Part shown: piece after piece, positions 51,813 through 61,228 of the stretch
Layout of the letters: each line of letters opens with the position of its first letter
How positions within the stretch are numbered: position 1 is the first letter of the stretch
NCBI GenBank assembly: GCA_963667815.1
Contig: OY764021.1
Strand: one strand, 5' to 3'
DNA: 64,000 nucleotides
DNA from: Saccharicrinis sp963667815
Lineage (GTDB): Bacteria > Bacteroidota > Bacteroidia > Bacteroidales > Marinilabiliaceae
The notes under the pieces: generated by a model
Database searches by the model: none
Seen by the model: only the letters and a program-made list of their open reading frames with translations
Told to the model about the DNA's origin: nothing
Position numbers and translations under genes: made by a program

Positions 51813-52922
51813 ATGCGCATTATATTATACTTATTACAAAAAGAGTTTTTGCAAATTTTTCGCAATAAAACCATGTTGCCAATGATTTTTGCATTGCCGG
51901 TAGTGCAATTAATTATTTTGGTAAATGCAGCAACTGTAGATATGAAAAATATTAGGGTAACAGTTGTTGATCACGATCATTCCGTTCAATCACAAAGGTT
52001 AATTCAGGATTTAGAGGCATCTTTGTTTTTTAAAGTTGGTGATTTACAGGCCAGCAAAGAAAACGGATTGGATTTAATGAGAAGGAATAAAACTGATGTA
52101 GTGGTTTATATTCCTAATGATTTTTCAAAAAAACTACATACTTCAGATGTTGCGCCCTTACAAATTATTAATGATGCCATTGATGTGCAAAGGGCGCAAT
52201 TATCATATGGTTATTTGTCTGAAATCATTCAAAAGTTATCTGTGGAGTGGAATTCAAATCCTGCCTCATTACTAGAGCAACAACAAATAAAAATACATTC
52301 CAACTATTGGTTTAACCCAGAGTTGAATTACAAATATTATATGCTTCCTGGTATATTAGTAATATTGGTTACCATCATTGGTTTGTTTTTATCAGCTATT
52401 AATCTGGTTCGTGAAAAAGAAATTGGAACCGCAGAGCAAATCAATGTTACTCCTGTAAAAAAATATCAGTTTATCATAGGTAAATTAATGCCTTTCATGA
52501 TTATTGGGTTGCTGGAGTTAGCTATAGGATTACTGATTGGAAGAGTGTTATACGGAGTTCCTTTTAATGGAAACCCATTGGTGTTGTTTTCTTTTGCTAC
52601 TCTTTATTTACTGGTTATTTTAGGTTTAGGTTTGGTTTTATCCAGCCGAAGTGAAACACAACAGCAAGTGATGTTTCTTACGTTCTTTTTTATGATCATA
52701 TTTATTTTAATGAGTGGTGTTTTTACACCTACGGAAAATATGCCGGATTGGGCCTTGAAAATTGATACGATTAATCCTTTGTATTATTTTGTGAAAGTAA
52801 TTCGAAGTGTTGTATTAAAGGGAGCAGGCTTTTCTGATTTATGGCCAGAGTTCCGATCAATTGGAATATACGCTATGGTATCAGTTTCATTAGCCATTTT
52901 GAGTTACCGTAAAACGACTTAA
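51813..52922 (+). CDS. ABC-2 type permease 2 (YbhR-like)
   Basis: 369 residues, the same layout and the same length as permease 1, with which it shares motifs (LLQKEFLQIFRNKTMLPMIFALPVVQL; GTAEQINVTPVKKYQF; MSGVFTPTENMPDWA). The two permeases arose by duplication and probably form a heterodimer. It is the last gene of the operon. In E. coli this transporter exports cationic drugs such as cefoperazone-type compounds and Na+/Li+; the substrate here is open. Confidence 0.94.
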   Translation: MRIILYLLQKEFLQIFRNKTMLPMIFALPVVQLIILVNAATVDMKNIRVTVVDHDHSVQSQRLIQDLEASLFFKVGDLQASKENGLDLMRRNKTDVVVYIPNDFSKKLHTSDVAPLQIINDAIDVQRAQLSYGYLSEIIQKLSVEWNSNPASLLEQQQIKIHSNYWFNPELNYKYYMLPGILVILVTIIGLFLSAINLVREKEIGTAEQINVTPVKKYQFIIGKLMPFMIIGLLELAIGLLIGRVLYGVPFNGNPLVLFSFATLYLLVILGLGLVLSSRSETQQQVMFLTFFFMIIFILMSGVFTPTENMPDWALKIDTINPLYYFVKVIRSVVLKGAGFSDLWPEFRSIGIYAMVSVSLAILSYRKTT

Positions 52923-52982
52923 TTATCACGTTTTTCTTATGGAATAAGGAATCATGAGTAAGCTGTTCTGGTGTATTATGCT

Positions 52983-52990
52983 TATTTTTG
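52983..52990 (+). promoter_or_regulatory. Possible -7 element for the VOC gene
   Basis: TATTTTTG matches TAnnTTTG 26 bp before the ATG. No TTTG at the proper distance upstream. Confidence 0.3.
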
Positions 52991-53016
52991 CTAGTGATTG
53001 ATAAAATTACAAAAAA

Positions 53017-53400
53017 ATGAGAATAGAACACTTTGCATTAAATGTACCAGATCCAGTTAAAATGGCAGATTGGTATGTCGAAAATTTAGGATTTAAAATT
53101 GTATTGGCAACAGATGAAGCACCATTTGTTCGGTTTCTTGCAGATGGATATGGTGGTAGAATAGAAATTTATAATAACCCGGCAGGTGATGTCCTTGATT
53201 TTAATAATACACATCCTCTTACTGTACACCTGGCTTTTGTTTCTGAAGATCCAAATGCAGATAGAGCAAAACTAGAAGCTGTAGGTGCAACCTTTGTTGA
53301 AGAAGTAAACTTACCGGATGGAGGACTATTAGTTATGATGAAAGATCCCTGGGGTGTAGCTATTCAGTTTTGTAAAAGAGGTACACCTTTTGAAATGTAA
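53017..53400 (+). CDS. VOC-family (glyoxalase/dioxygenase-like) protein
   Basis: 127 residues with two beta-alpha-beta-beta-beta repeats: RIEHFALNVPDPVKMADWYVENLGFKIV starts the first and LTVHLAFVSEDPNADRAKLEAVGATFVEEV the second; the last is MKDPWGVAIQFCKRG. The metal ligands expected in this fold (His5, Glu near 52, His near 70) can be seen, though a substrate cannot be named. It is followed after 23 bp by an esterase gene. Confidence 0.92.
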   Translation: MRIEHFALNVPDPVKMADWYVENLGFKIVLATDEAPFVRFLADGYGGRIEIYNNPAGDVLDFNNTHPLTVHLAFVSEDPNADRAKLEAVGATFVEEVNLPDGGLLVMMKDPWGVAIQFCKRGTPFEM

Positions 53401-53423
53401 AAATTACATAGATCTCTTATAAT

Positions 53424-54392
53424 ATGAAAATTTATTTTCTAGTTACAGCGTTTCTATTAATTGCTACAGCAGGATTCAGTCAAAACACATTTCCAAGAGA
53501 CACTTCTTTTAATGTGAATTCTGCCTATCGTAAAATACATAAGAAATTTCCTCATGCAGAACCCGTAAAAACTTATGCTTCAGATCAGTTTTTATCATTG
53601 CCAAATCAGGTTTACAGAGTTCGAGAGGACAGGTTATTACGAATGGATGTTTTTATTCCCAATAAAGATATCGATATAAAACGCCCCTTGATCATGATGA
53701 TTCATGGGGGAGGATGGCGATCCGGAGATAAATCTCATCTGGTTCCATTAGCTCAAAAACTGGCTATGGATGGATATGTAACTGCAAGTGTAGAGCAGCG
53801 CTTGTCTGCCGAAGCTTTATACCCTGCAGCCGTTTATGATTTAAAAGAAGCAATTAGATATTTAAAACATAATAGCAAGTTATACGGTATTGATACCACG
53901 AAAATCGCAGTATTAGGAACATCATCAGGAGCAACCATGGCCAGTTTAATGGCCACAACAGGAGGGATGGAGAAATTTGATGATCCGAAATCAGTTTACC
54001 CGCAGCATTCTTCAAAAGTACAGGCTTTAATAAATATGGATGGCGTAATTGATTTTACTGATCCTAATGAAAGTGGAAAAGATTCAAATCCGGATAAACC
54101 ATCTGCTGCAGCAATGTTTTTTGGTGCTACCTATAAAGAAAAACCAGAACTTTGGATTGAAGCTTCGGCAATTAATTATTTAGATCAATATAATCTTCCC
54201 ACTTTATATATCAATAGCGCTTTACCTCGCTTTCATGCAGGTAGAGATACTTTGTTAGATGTATTAAAGAAGAAAAATATTTATTACGAGGTACATACCA
54301 TTGAAAATACGCCGCATCCCTACTGGCTATTTCATCCTTGGTTTGATGAAGCTTATGATTATGTAAAATATTTTATGGAGAAAGTATTCTAG
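53424..54392 (+). CDS. Exported alpha/beta hydrolase, esterase/lipase (HGGG family)
   Basis: 322 residues, signal peptide ending GFSQ (1-20). The oxyanion hole MIHGGGWRSGD (near 93), the nucleophile motif GTSSGATMAS (Ser near 168), and a late Asp and His (FHAGRDTLL and TPHPYWLFHPW) make up an intact catalytic set. HGGG enzymes are carboxylesterases acting on acetyl or short-chain esters; in Bacteroidota such enzymes often remove acetyl or feruloyl groups from polysaccharides, which is a possible but unproven role. Confidence 0.92.
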   Translation: MKIYFLVTAFLLIATAGFSQNTFPRDTSFNVNSAYRKIHKKFPHAEPVKTYASDQFLSLPNQVYRVREDRLLRMDVFIPNKDIDIKRPLIMMIHGGGWRSGDKSHLVPLAQKLAMDGYVTASVEQRLSAEALYPAAVYDLKEAIRYLKHNSKLYGIDTTKIAVLGTSSGATMASLMATTGGMEKFDDPKSVYPQHSSKVQALINMDGVIDFTDPNESGKDSNPDKPSAAAMFFGATYKEKPELWIEASAINYLDQYNLPTLYINSALPRFHAGRDTLLDVLKKKNIYYEVHTIENTPHPYWLFHPWFDEAYDYVKYFMEKVF

Positions 54393-54412
54393 GTATTTTC
54401 TATGATAGAATG

Positions 54413-54465
54413 AAGGTGGTTATATTTTAAGGTTTTGTTATCCTTTAATATAATCACCTTTTTTA
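54413..54465 (+). terminator. Terminator after the esterase gene
   Basis: A long imperfect stem (AAGGTGGTTATAT ... ATATAATCACCTT) with TTTTTT on the + strand, between convergent genes. Confidence 0.8.
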
Positions 54466-54469
54466 TGAT

Positions 54470-55192
54470 TTATTTTACTGCAGTTATATATAGCGAACCT
54501 GCTATTTCATTTATTAATGGCGTTTTTTCGCAAAAATTACCTATTGACGAAAATGATTTTACAAACTTCAATGGTATTGCCGGATGTAAAAAGTCAAAAG
54601 GAGTAACTTTAATTTCTCTGAAGTTGTATTTTTTTAATAATCGAACAATCTGCCAACGAAAAAAAGCAGTTTCGTCCGGAGAATCACCTAGTTTTCTTTT
54701 TAACCAGGGAATGTTTTTTTGTAGTGCAATTTGTGGGTTCATCATATTGGGCTCTGTAAACGCAACAACACCTCCGGTTTTTAGAACACGATGAATTTCT
54801 GAAATAGCCTTTTCAATATCTAAATGGTGTAAAACGGAACTGCCAATAACCGAATCAAAATAATCATTATCAAAGGTCATTTGGTAAGCATTTTCCTGGC
54901 AAAAGGAAACGTTATTATCAGTAATGTTTTTACGTGCAATATTTAATAAATCAGGCGAAATATCTATGGCAACAACCTGAGCTTTGGTTTCAATAATCTC
55001 TTGAGTAAAATAGCCGGTACCACATCCTAACTCTAGTACTTTTTCACTTGGATTAATGTGTTTAGTGAGCATTTTTACTCTTCTTTTCCAGCGAACTTTA
55101 CCGGCAGGAGATTCCCAGTTCCATATTTCACCTGCATCATTCTCCGAAAGAAATTTACCATGTTCTATCTCGTTTTCAATTCGCTTGTCCAT
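54470..55192 (-). CDS. Class I SAM-dependent methyltransferase
   Basis: 240 residues. Motif I is KVLELGCGTGYFTQEI (near 50-65), motif II VVAIDISPDLL, motif IV VIGSSVLHHL and post-motif FTEPNMMNP, as in the UbiE/COQ5-like type 11 group. The substrate is unknown: no menaquinone or lipid genes lie nearby. It is convergent with the esterase gene. Confidence 0.92.
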   Translation of the reverse strand: MDKRIENEIEHGKFLSENDAGEIWNWESPAGKVRWKRRVKMLTKHINPSEKVLELGCGTGYFTQEIIETKAQVVAIDISPDLLNIARKNITDNNVSFCQENAYQMTFDNDYFDSVIGSSVLHHLDIEKAISEIHRVLKTGGVVAFTEPNMMNPQIALQKNIPWLKRKLGDSPDETAFFRWQIVRLLKKYNFREIKVTPFDFLHPAIPLKFVKSFSSIGNFCEKTPLINEIAGSLYITAVK

Positions 55193-55517
55193 TTATAATA
55201 TATACCTAAAATGTATTTTACTAATTCAAAATCTAATTATAGCTTCGAAAGTAGCACATTTTTTTACTTTATTGAATATAACAGTGAAGCTTTTCAGAAG
55301 GATTTATAGTTAAAGCAAATTTAAAACATTCAATTTAGTTATTGAATTAAATGGTACTTTTAACCGAAGTTCGACATGATATTTTGGATTTATAGAAGGC
55401 TATTATATCTGTTAACAGAAAAAACGGGATTTATTTTTTAATAAATCCCGCATACCCATAATATTTTAAAAATCAACTTCATTATACATAAAAGTAGATA
55501 CGTATCATAAAGCAATG
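55193..55517. other. 325-bp intergenic region
   Basis: It holds the terminator of the 55518 gene (55419-55450) and AT-rich DNA between it and the methyltransferase start. No exact promoter motif or small gene is seen. Confidence 0.5.
55419..55450 (-). terminator. Terminator of the 55518 hydrolase gene
   Basis: CGGGATTTATT and AATAAATCCCG (11-bp perfect stem, 4-nt loop) with TTTTTT on the minus strand. Confidence 0.85.
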
Positions 55518-56519
55518 TTATTTTTGTAAAAACATCACCAAAGGTTTAATAAACCTCTCAAAATCTTCAATATGGGGTAGGTGACCAACATCATTTAATT
55601 CAAGTAATAGTGAATTAGGTATTTGTTTTTGAGTTTCTTTTCCTAATTGATTATATAAACCCATTGTTTTTCTTACGTCTTCAGAAACTAAAGGTTTACC
55701 TAAAGCTGTTCTGTCGCGTGTTCCAATGATTAATAGGGTAGGCGAAGTAACATTCTTAAACTCGTATACTACAGGTTGTGTAAAAATCATTTCGTAGGTT
55801 AGTGCGGCATTCCAGGCAATGGTTTTATAATCCGAATTAAGAGTCCATCCTGCCAATAATGTCACCCATTGTTCATATTCTGGTTTCCATTTATTGTCGT
55901 AATAACTTTTAAGTTGATAGTTTTTGATCTTTGTATAGTCTTTATTAAGCTCATTTTGATACCACCAGTCTACAGGTTTGTATGGAACTTTTATCTTCCA
56001 GTCTTCCAGTCCAATTGGATTTTCTAAAATGAGTTTATCTGTAGTTTCAGGATACATTAAAGCAAAACGAGTTGCAAGCATCCCACCCATAGAGTGGCCT
56101 AATATGGCTGTTTTCGAAACTCCTATAGAATCGAGAAGTGCCTTTGTATTTTGGGCAAGTTGCTGAAATGTGTATTGAAAATTGCTCGGTTTTGATGATT
56201 TTCCAAATCCAATTTGATCAGGAACAATAACTCTGAATCCTTTTTGCGTTAATGCTTTGATAGTAGTTTTCCAATATGCCCCATTAAAGTTTTTACCATG
56301 TAATAAAACTATATTCTTACCATTGTAATCATCAGGTTTAACATCCATATAAGCCATTGTTAATGATTGACTTTGAATATTTAAGGTTATGGTGTTTACC
56401 TCATAAGGATAGTCGAAATTTGATAGTTCGATATCAAGCCATTGTAAATTATTTGTTTGCGATATTCCGTTGAATGAATAGAACAACGAAATCATTAATA
56501 GATATATTACTTTCTTCAT
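55518..56519 (-). CDS. Exported alpha/beta hydrolase
   Basis: 333 residues with a signal peptide (about 1-20, ending GISQ). VVLLHGKNFNGAYW is the oxyanion region, PDQIGFGKS the usual second motif, GHSMGGMLATR (Ser near 144) the nucleophile elbow, LIIGTRDRTALGK holds the acid and DVGHLPHIEDF the catalytic histidine. It belongs to the large hydrolase/haloperoxidase-like group, with no specific substrate visible. Periplasmic location. Confidence 0.92.
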   Translation of the reverse strand: MKKVIYLLMISLFYSFNGISQTNNLQWLDIELSNFDYPYEVNTITLNIQSQSLTMAYMDVKPDDYNGKNIVLLHGKNFNGAYWKTTIKALTQKGFRVIVPDQIGFGKSSKPSNFQYTFQQLAQNTKALLDSIGVSKTAILGHSMGGMLATRFALMYPETTDKLILENPIGLEDWKIKVPYKPVDWWYQNELNKDYTKIKNYQLKSYYDNKWKPEYEQWVTLLAGWTLNSDYKTIAWNAALTYEMIFTQPVVYEFKNVTSPTLLIIGTRDRTALGKPLVSEDVRKTMGLYNQLGKETQKQIPNSLLLELNDVGHLPHIEDFERFIKPLVMFLQK

Positions 56520-56599
56520 GAAATATGTTTTTTAACTAACTTAACATCTTAATAGATATTTTGTTGAATATAAAGCGTAAAGTAAAATTGGGAATAAAT

Positions 56600-57037
56600 C
56601 TATTGCAGGGCAATACTAATCGGAAAAACATATTTAACATTTACAGGAACGCCATTTAACTTTCCGGGTTTCCATTGGGGCATGAGATTTAGTACTCGCA
56701 AAGTTTCCTTATCAAAATCCTCCTGTAATCCGCGTAGTATTCTTATATGGGTCATATTGCCACAGGTATCTATAATAAACTCTGTATAAATATTACAACA
56801 TACATCCATATCAGGAGGATAATTAAATTGAGTAATGAAAAATTTAGTCATTTCTGGCTGCCCTCCGGGATATTGAGGCATGGAATCAACTACATAATAA
56901 TATTCTGTTTGAGAAATAGAATCGATAAGAGGAACATATTGAATTGAGTCTTGCAAATGCGTTTGAGAATTCACTCGAGTTGTAAAACAAATCAGTAGCG
57001 TAGTTAGGCAAATGAATATATTTGTTTTAAAGTTCAT
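56600..57037 (-). CDS. Small exported TonB C-terminal domain-like protein
   Basis: 145 residues: signal peptide (about 1-24, ending VNSQ), then the TonB_C block MPQYPGGQPEMTKFFITQFNYPPD ... EFIIDTCGNMTHIRILRGLQEDFDKETLRVLNLMPQWKPGKLNGVPVNVKYVFPISI, as seen in many Bacteroidota proteins. There is no membrane anchor beyond the signal, so it cannot act like TonB with ExbBD. Extra cysteines (DVCCN, DTCGN) in the region between strands are unusual. The gene lies 12 bp after the CHASE kinase gene, so they may be co-transcribed. Confidence 0.9.
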   Translation of the reverse strand: MNFKTNIFICLTTLLICFTTRVNSQTHLQDSIQYVPLIDSISQTEYYYVVDSMPQYPGGQPEMTKFFITQFNYPPDMDVCCNIYTEFIIDTCGNMTHIRILRGLQEDFDKETLRVLNLMPQWKPGKLNGVPVNVKYVFPISIALQ

Positions 57038-57049
57038 TATCAGAAAATA

Positions 57050-58852
57050 TTATATACTGCTTGCAGGAATATAGGGTATTGAAAAAGTAAAAGTGGTTCC
57101 TTTGCTTTCTATGCTCTCTACTTTAATATTACCTCCTAATGCATCAATATAGGCTTTTACTATCGATAACCCTAAACCAGAACCCTCATGGCTGTTTCTT
57201 TTGTTGATATTGGCCTGAACAAAATTATTAAATATAGAATCAATACTTTCAGATGGTATTCCAGAACCGGTATCTTCAATAATAAACAGCAAATTCTGAT
57301 TTTTTATAGAACAACTAATTGAAATATAACCTTCATCGGTAAATTTTATAGCATTCTTAATTAAATTAGTTAAAATGCCTTCTAATTTTACTTTATCAGT
57401 TTTAATTAAAGCATCAGCTTCTTCAATCAATTCATATATTTTAAAATCCAAGCCTTTTGCCATTGTTTCTGTGTAAAAGAAGTTGTACACATATTTTATT
57501 GTTTCATTTAAATTGATCGTTTGATAGTGTACTTCCACTCCTCCTGATTCAATTCTTGAAATTTCTATAATATCATTGATGGTTTCCAATAATCTTTCTC
57601 CACTTTTAGAAATAATATCTATATAACTGTTGCTGGTGTCTCTGCTTAAATCCGGATTTTTCAGTAAATCTAAAAATCCTAATACGCCATTCATGGGTGT
57701 GCGGATTTCATGAGACATATTCATTAAGAATTGGGATTTAAGACGATCACTTTCTTCAGCTTTTACTTTTGCCAGTTCTAGTTCTGCATTTTTTACCTGT
57801 AAATCATTTGTTAAGTCTATGGCAATAAGTTTAGCATTATATTTAGTGTTTAACAGAGCCAGTACTAATAGCGATAACAGTAAGCTAATAATTAGTCCGC
57901 TTGTGAATATGAAAGTTGCTTTGTTGGTTAAAAAGGAGGTGTTAATATCCGAATGTGAATAAACCAGGGACCAATGCCTGCCATGAAGATCAAGTTTTTG
58001 AGTCAGAATATTAATTTGTTTTGATTGTTTATGAACCTGAGTTCCTATTTCACTATCAAAAAGCTTGTGTTCATCTGTCATATCATCTCCATCAAAAATA
58101 TGCAGTGATATCTTTTTGTTTTCAAGTACATTCCAATGTCCAATTATGTTATCCATTAAATCATTCATTCGGTATGGACTGCTCACCCAACCAATAAGAG
58201 CATTCTGTCTTTCATTAATGTTGCTTAATGGCTTGTCTCTTTTATATACAGGCGCAAACATTATTACACCTGATTGGGGATTTGTATCTGTTTCTTGTAC
58301 TAGTTTTAGTTTATGAGTTAATATGGGTAGATTTAAATCACAGGCTCTTTGCATGGCTTCTCTCCTCACAGGTTCCTCATAAGTATCATATCCAATGGCT
58401 TTTTTATTAAGTTCATCTTGTGGTTCTAGGTATATTATAGATGAATATACTTCTCTATCGTAAGCGGGTTTTATCCTATAGTTTTTATATATTTTCCTAA
58501 AATGTTTAATATGTTCCTTTAGTTGATCTTTAGGGACTAAAATGTTGTATCCAATACCTTGATATCCCGGTAAAATATTCTTGATTTTACTGTGTGATAT
58601 ATAACTTTCCCATTCTTTTTTTGTTACAGTATCCGACGAACTTATAAACGAGCTTATATTTTGAAGTAGTTGAGCATGAAAGTCAATGCGCTTTTTTATA
58701 TTAAAGGAAATTTCATTACAAAAAACTTCGAACTCTCTTTGTCTTTGATTTTCCAAAAGTCTGTTAGAGTAATTTGTTGTGAAAAATGTAATGACTAATC
58801 CTGTAATAAAGATTAGTAATGCAATGGCAATATTCCTTTGGTGAGTCTTCAT
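57050..58852 (-). CDS. Sensor histidine kinase with CHASE domain
   Basis: 600 residues: membrane helix near 8-28, a CHASE periplasmic domain (about 35-300; HAQLLQNISSFISSSDTVTKKEWESYI, LPGYQGIGYN, PAYDREVYSSIIYLEP), helix 2 near 318-340, a coiled-coil, HisKA with His381 (FLMNMSHEIRTPMNG), and HATPase_c (NLIKNAIKF, IEDTGSGIP, GSGLGLSIVKAYI, GTTFTFSIP). CHASE binds small molecules such as cytokinin-like or peptide signals. There is no receiver domain, and no response regulator is adjacent. Confidence 0.95.
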   Translation of the reverse strand: MKTHQRNIAIALLIFITGLVITFFTTNYSNRLLENQRQREFEVFCNEISFNIKKRIDFHAQLLQNISSFISSSDTVTKKEWESYISHSKIKNILPGYQGIGYNILVPKDQLKEHIKHFRKIYKNYRIKPAYDREVYSSIIYLEPQDELNKKAIGYDTYEEPVRREAMQRACDLNLPILTHKLKLVQETDTNPQSGVIMFAPVYKRDKPLSNINERQNALIGWVSSPYRMNDLMDNIIGHWNVLENKKISLHIFDGDDMTDEHKLFDSEIGTQVHKQSKQINILTQKLDLHGRHWSLVYSHSDINTSFLTNKATFIFTSGLIISLLLSLLVLALLNTKYNAKLIAIDLTNDLQVKNAELELAKVKAEESDRLKSQFLMNMSHEIRTPMNGVLGFLDLLKNPDLSRDTSNSYIDIISKSGERLLETINDIIEISRIESGGVEVHYQTINLNETIKYVYNFFYTETMAKGLDFKIYELIEEADALIKTDKVKLEGILTNLIKNAIKFTDEGYISISCSIKNQNLLFIIEDTGSGIPSESIDSIFNNFVQANINKRNSHEGSGLGLSIVKAYIDALGGNIKVESIESKGTTFTFSIPYIPASSI

Positions 58853-59434
58853 AGGATTTATCTTTCAATCAATTATTATAATTAAACCTAGCAGGATTAT
58901 TGTTCAAATTACTCTGATATAATCAAAGGTGAGTTTAAGCTAATAATAATGTCATGTTGCATAAAAGTAAATATACAGATCACTATTCACTTTTGCGAAT
59001 TATAGATCTAATATTTTATTATTTATGTCGAGCAAGGGGAAAAAATGAACACAGAGGCACTGAGATACTGAGTTTTTTTATTTTTTTTAATGGAATTCAT
59101 TACATGCGCAAAGTTTAACACAGTGAACTCTTTGTGTTTTCATAATAATGGCGTTTGATTGCTTCTTTTTTTATAATTTGAGCAAATTATATAATTAAAC
59201 TATATAAAATATTTACTGTGTCTTTGCGTCTCTGTGTTATTCTTATTTTCAAATCTTGATTTGCATTATTTATAGAAGTTTAGCGTGAGATATATTCCTT
59301 CATATTGGTTTACTATTTAAAAATTGACTTTTTTTGTTGCATAAAATGTCTCATTGGATTATTTCTATTTAGTAAAACAAACTTTAAATATTAAATATAT
59401 TATTGGGACTTATAATCGTTTAAAATAAAAAGTA
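58853..59434. other. 582-bp intergenic region with dispersed repeat motifs
   Basis: It contains inverted-repeat-like copies of AACACAGAG-type sequence (59047-59072 and 59216-59241, opposite orientation), poly-T tracts, and AT-rich DNA, but no coding frame I would support. Motifs of ACACAGAGAC type are found between genes in several Bacteroidota genomes. Confidence 0.5.
59047..59241. repeat. Imperfect inverted copies of an ACACAGAG-type motif
   Basis: Left arm GAACACAGAGGCACTGAG (59047-59064), right arm the complement of AACACAGAGACGCAAAGAC (59216-59241). The arms share AACACAGAG; they could mark a small nonautonomous element. Confidence 0.4.
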
Positions 59435-59962
59435 ATGTATAATAAAATTATTCTAGCATTTTTAATGATTGTTTTGCCTTTGAACCTGTTTTCTCAGGAG
59501 GAAGAGCAGGTTGATTTTGAAGTGTTTGATATAACGAAAGTAGGACAGCAAGTTCCTGATTTTTCATTTAAAACAATTGATGGACAAAGTTTTGAAATGT
59601 CGCAGTTAAAAGGCAAAACTGTTTTATTGGTATTTTTTGCAACATGGTGCGGTCCATGTATGAAAGAATTGCCTCGTGTTCAGGAGGAAATTTATAATAA
59701 ATATAATTCAGACCGTTTTATGGTTGTCGCTTTAGGGCGAAATCATACAATGGAGGAAATTAAAAAGTTTAATGAAGGCAAGGGATTTTCTTTTTTGCTG
59801 GCTCCAGATCCTGATCGATTTATTTACAGTAAGTTTTTTGAACAGTATATTCCTCGCAATGTGTTGGTAGATAAAACCGGGAAAATAATTTATCAGAAAC
59901 AGGGATATGATGATGAAAGTGCCAAACAATTAAAAGCCTTAATAGAACAAGAATTGGATTGA
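59435..59962 (+). CDS. TlpA-like thioredoxin-fold protein, exported
   Basis: 175 residues: signal peptide (1-20, ending LFSQ), then GQQVPDFSFKTIDGQSFEMSQLKGKTVLLVFFATWCGPCMKEL, the standard AhpC-TSA/TlpA entry with the redox motif WCGPC (near 72), and the cis-proline region IPRNVLVDKTGKI. Periplasmic thiol-disulfide exchange, for cytochrome maturation or general reduction, is likely. It stands alone. Confidence 0.93.
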   Translation: MYNKIILAFLMIVLPLNLFSQEEEQVDFEVFDITKVGQQVPDFSFKTIDGQSFEMSQLKGKTVLLVFFATWCGPCMKELPRVQEEIYNKYNSDRFMVVALGRNHTMEEIKKFNEGKGFSFLLAPDPDRFIYSKFFEQYIPRNVLVDKTGKIIYQKQGYDDESAKQLKALIEQELD

Positions 59963-60159
59963 TTCTTTTCGGTTTTATATGTGGAATACGTAATAAACAT
60001 GAATGTATTTTCAAATTACAAATATGTAACTCCAACCTTAAAATCTACCAAAATGTAAGATTGCTTTTAGAGTCTGTAGCGACAAATCAGTATGTTATAA
60101 AAGTGGCATGCTTTTTATTTATTGAATTGTAAAATGAATAACCATAAAAATTCAGTATT

Positions 60160-60648
60160 ATGAGTGCAATTCAATTTCATCCAATTGGCTATATTTCTAC
60201 ACCACACAAGAGTTTGAAAAATATGCCTATTCAACCAGCAGGGGCAAGGGCTGTAAGGGGCACTATTGAAATTCTTCCTGAGTATGCAGAGGGATTACAA
60301 GATATTGAAGGTTTTTCGCATATTACGTTGTTCTATCATTTGCATAAAGTTAAGGAGTATAAGCTTAAGGTAACTCCTTTTATGGATACAAAAGAGCATG
60401 GTATATTTGCCTGTAAATCGCCAACCCGTCCCAATGCAATGGGAATGTCAACAGTAAAACTATTAGCGGTTGAAGGTAATGTTTTATATATAGAAGAGGT
60501 TGATATGCTGGATGGTACACCCTTAATTGATATTAAGCCTTATTGGCCAAAATTTGATAGTCGTGATAATGTGAGAATGGGATGGCTTGAAAAGCAACCT
60601 GAAAAAGTTTCTGTTGAGGAATTAATTTCAGATGACAGGTTTATGTAA
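60160..60648 (+). CDS. TrmO/TsaA-family SAM-dependent methyltransferase, second copy
   Basis: 162 residues, aligned without gaps to the 35643-36131 copy over nearly all of its length: IGYISTPHKSLKNMPIQP, LPEYAEGLQDIEGFSHITLFYHLHK, CKSPTRPNAMG and DMLDGTPLIDIKPYWPKFD. It is not beside any molybdate gene, so it is the better candidate for the housekeeping t6A37 methyltransferase, while the other copy went with molybdate metabolism (inference). Confidence 0.93.
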   Translation: MSAIQFHPIGYISTPHKSLKNMPIQPAGARAVRGTIEILPEYAEGLQDIEGFSHITLFYHLHKVKEYKLKVTPFMDTKEHGIFACKSPTRPNAMGMSTVKLLAVEGNVLYIEEVDMLDGTPLIDIKPYWPKFDSRDNVRMGWLEKQPEKVSVEELISDDRFM

Positions 60649-61228
60649 GATCAGCTATAATTATAATACTTGATTATAAGGTTAAGGTTTGAAAGTAATA
60701 AAATGATTCTTTGCTAATAAGAGTTGGTTTGCCTCAAAACTTAACCCAATCACTCCATTTATATTCATTTAGAGTCACTCTGCAAAATAAATCTTTCTAT
60801 CTAAAATAGGGAATAACTATTTCATTGTTCCCTTAGTATTTTAACAAAGAGGCTTAATAAATGATAAAATAATTATCATTAATATTAAGTTGTTCATCCC
60901 CATAAATAAGGTGTTTATCAAGAGTAAGGTGTCGTTTATCCTTTACTGACAACAACAATAATGTCTTTGCGTAGGCAATATTGTACCAAACGACCATGCA
61001 AATTCAATATACTAAGTTGCATATAGAGCAATGATTGAATTAATTTGGGAGTTCTATCTAACCTTTTGAACCATAAATTACATACAGAAGAAACGAATCA
61101 TGGCAGAACTTTTCACACCCAGGGGAAAGTTCAAATTAGAGAATTCCATTAGGCATTTGATAATAAAATATAATCACATGATAAGTTCATTTGTAACAGA
61201 ACAGAATAAACACTAAAATTTTTACATT
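60649..61228. other. 580-bp intergenic region
   Basis: Contents: a small repeat (AAGGTGTTTATC and AAGGTGTCGTTTATC, near 60909 and 60926), a short inverted repeat at 60862-60876, and a hairpin at 61106-61132 (GAACTTT/AAAGTTC). No coding frame or exact promoter motif is seen. The 61229 gene must be transcribed from here. Confidence 0.5.
61106..61132. repeat. Hairpin upstream of the 61229 gene
   Basis: GAACTTTTC and GGGAAAGTTC form a 7-8 bp stem around a GC-rich loop, about 97 bp ahead of the start codon. Role unknown. Confidence 0.4.

Noticed and set aside
54435..54794. 119-residue + strand open frame antisense to the methyltransferase
   Set aside because: It lies over the conserved 54470-55192 gene, has low-complexity content and no family resemblance.
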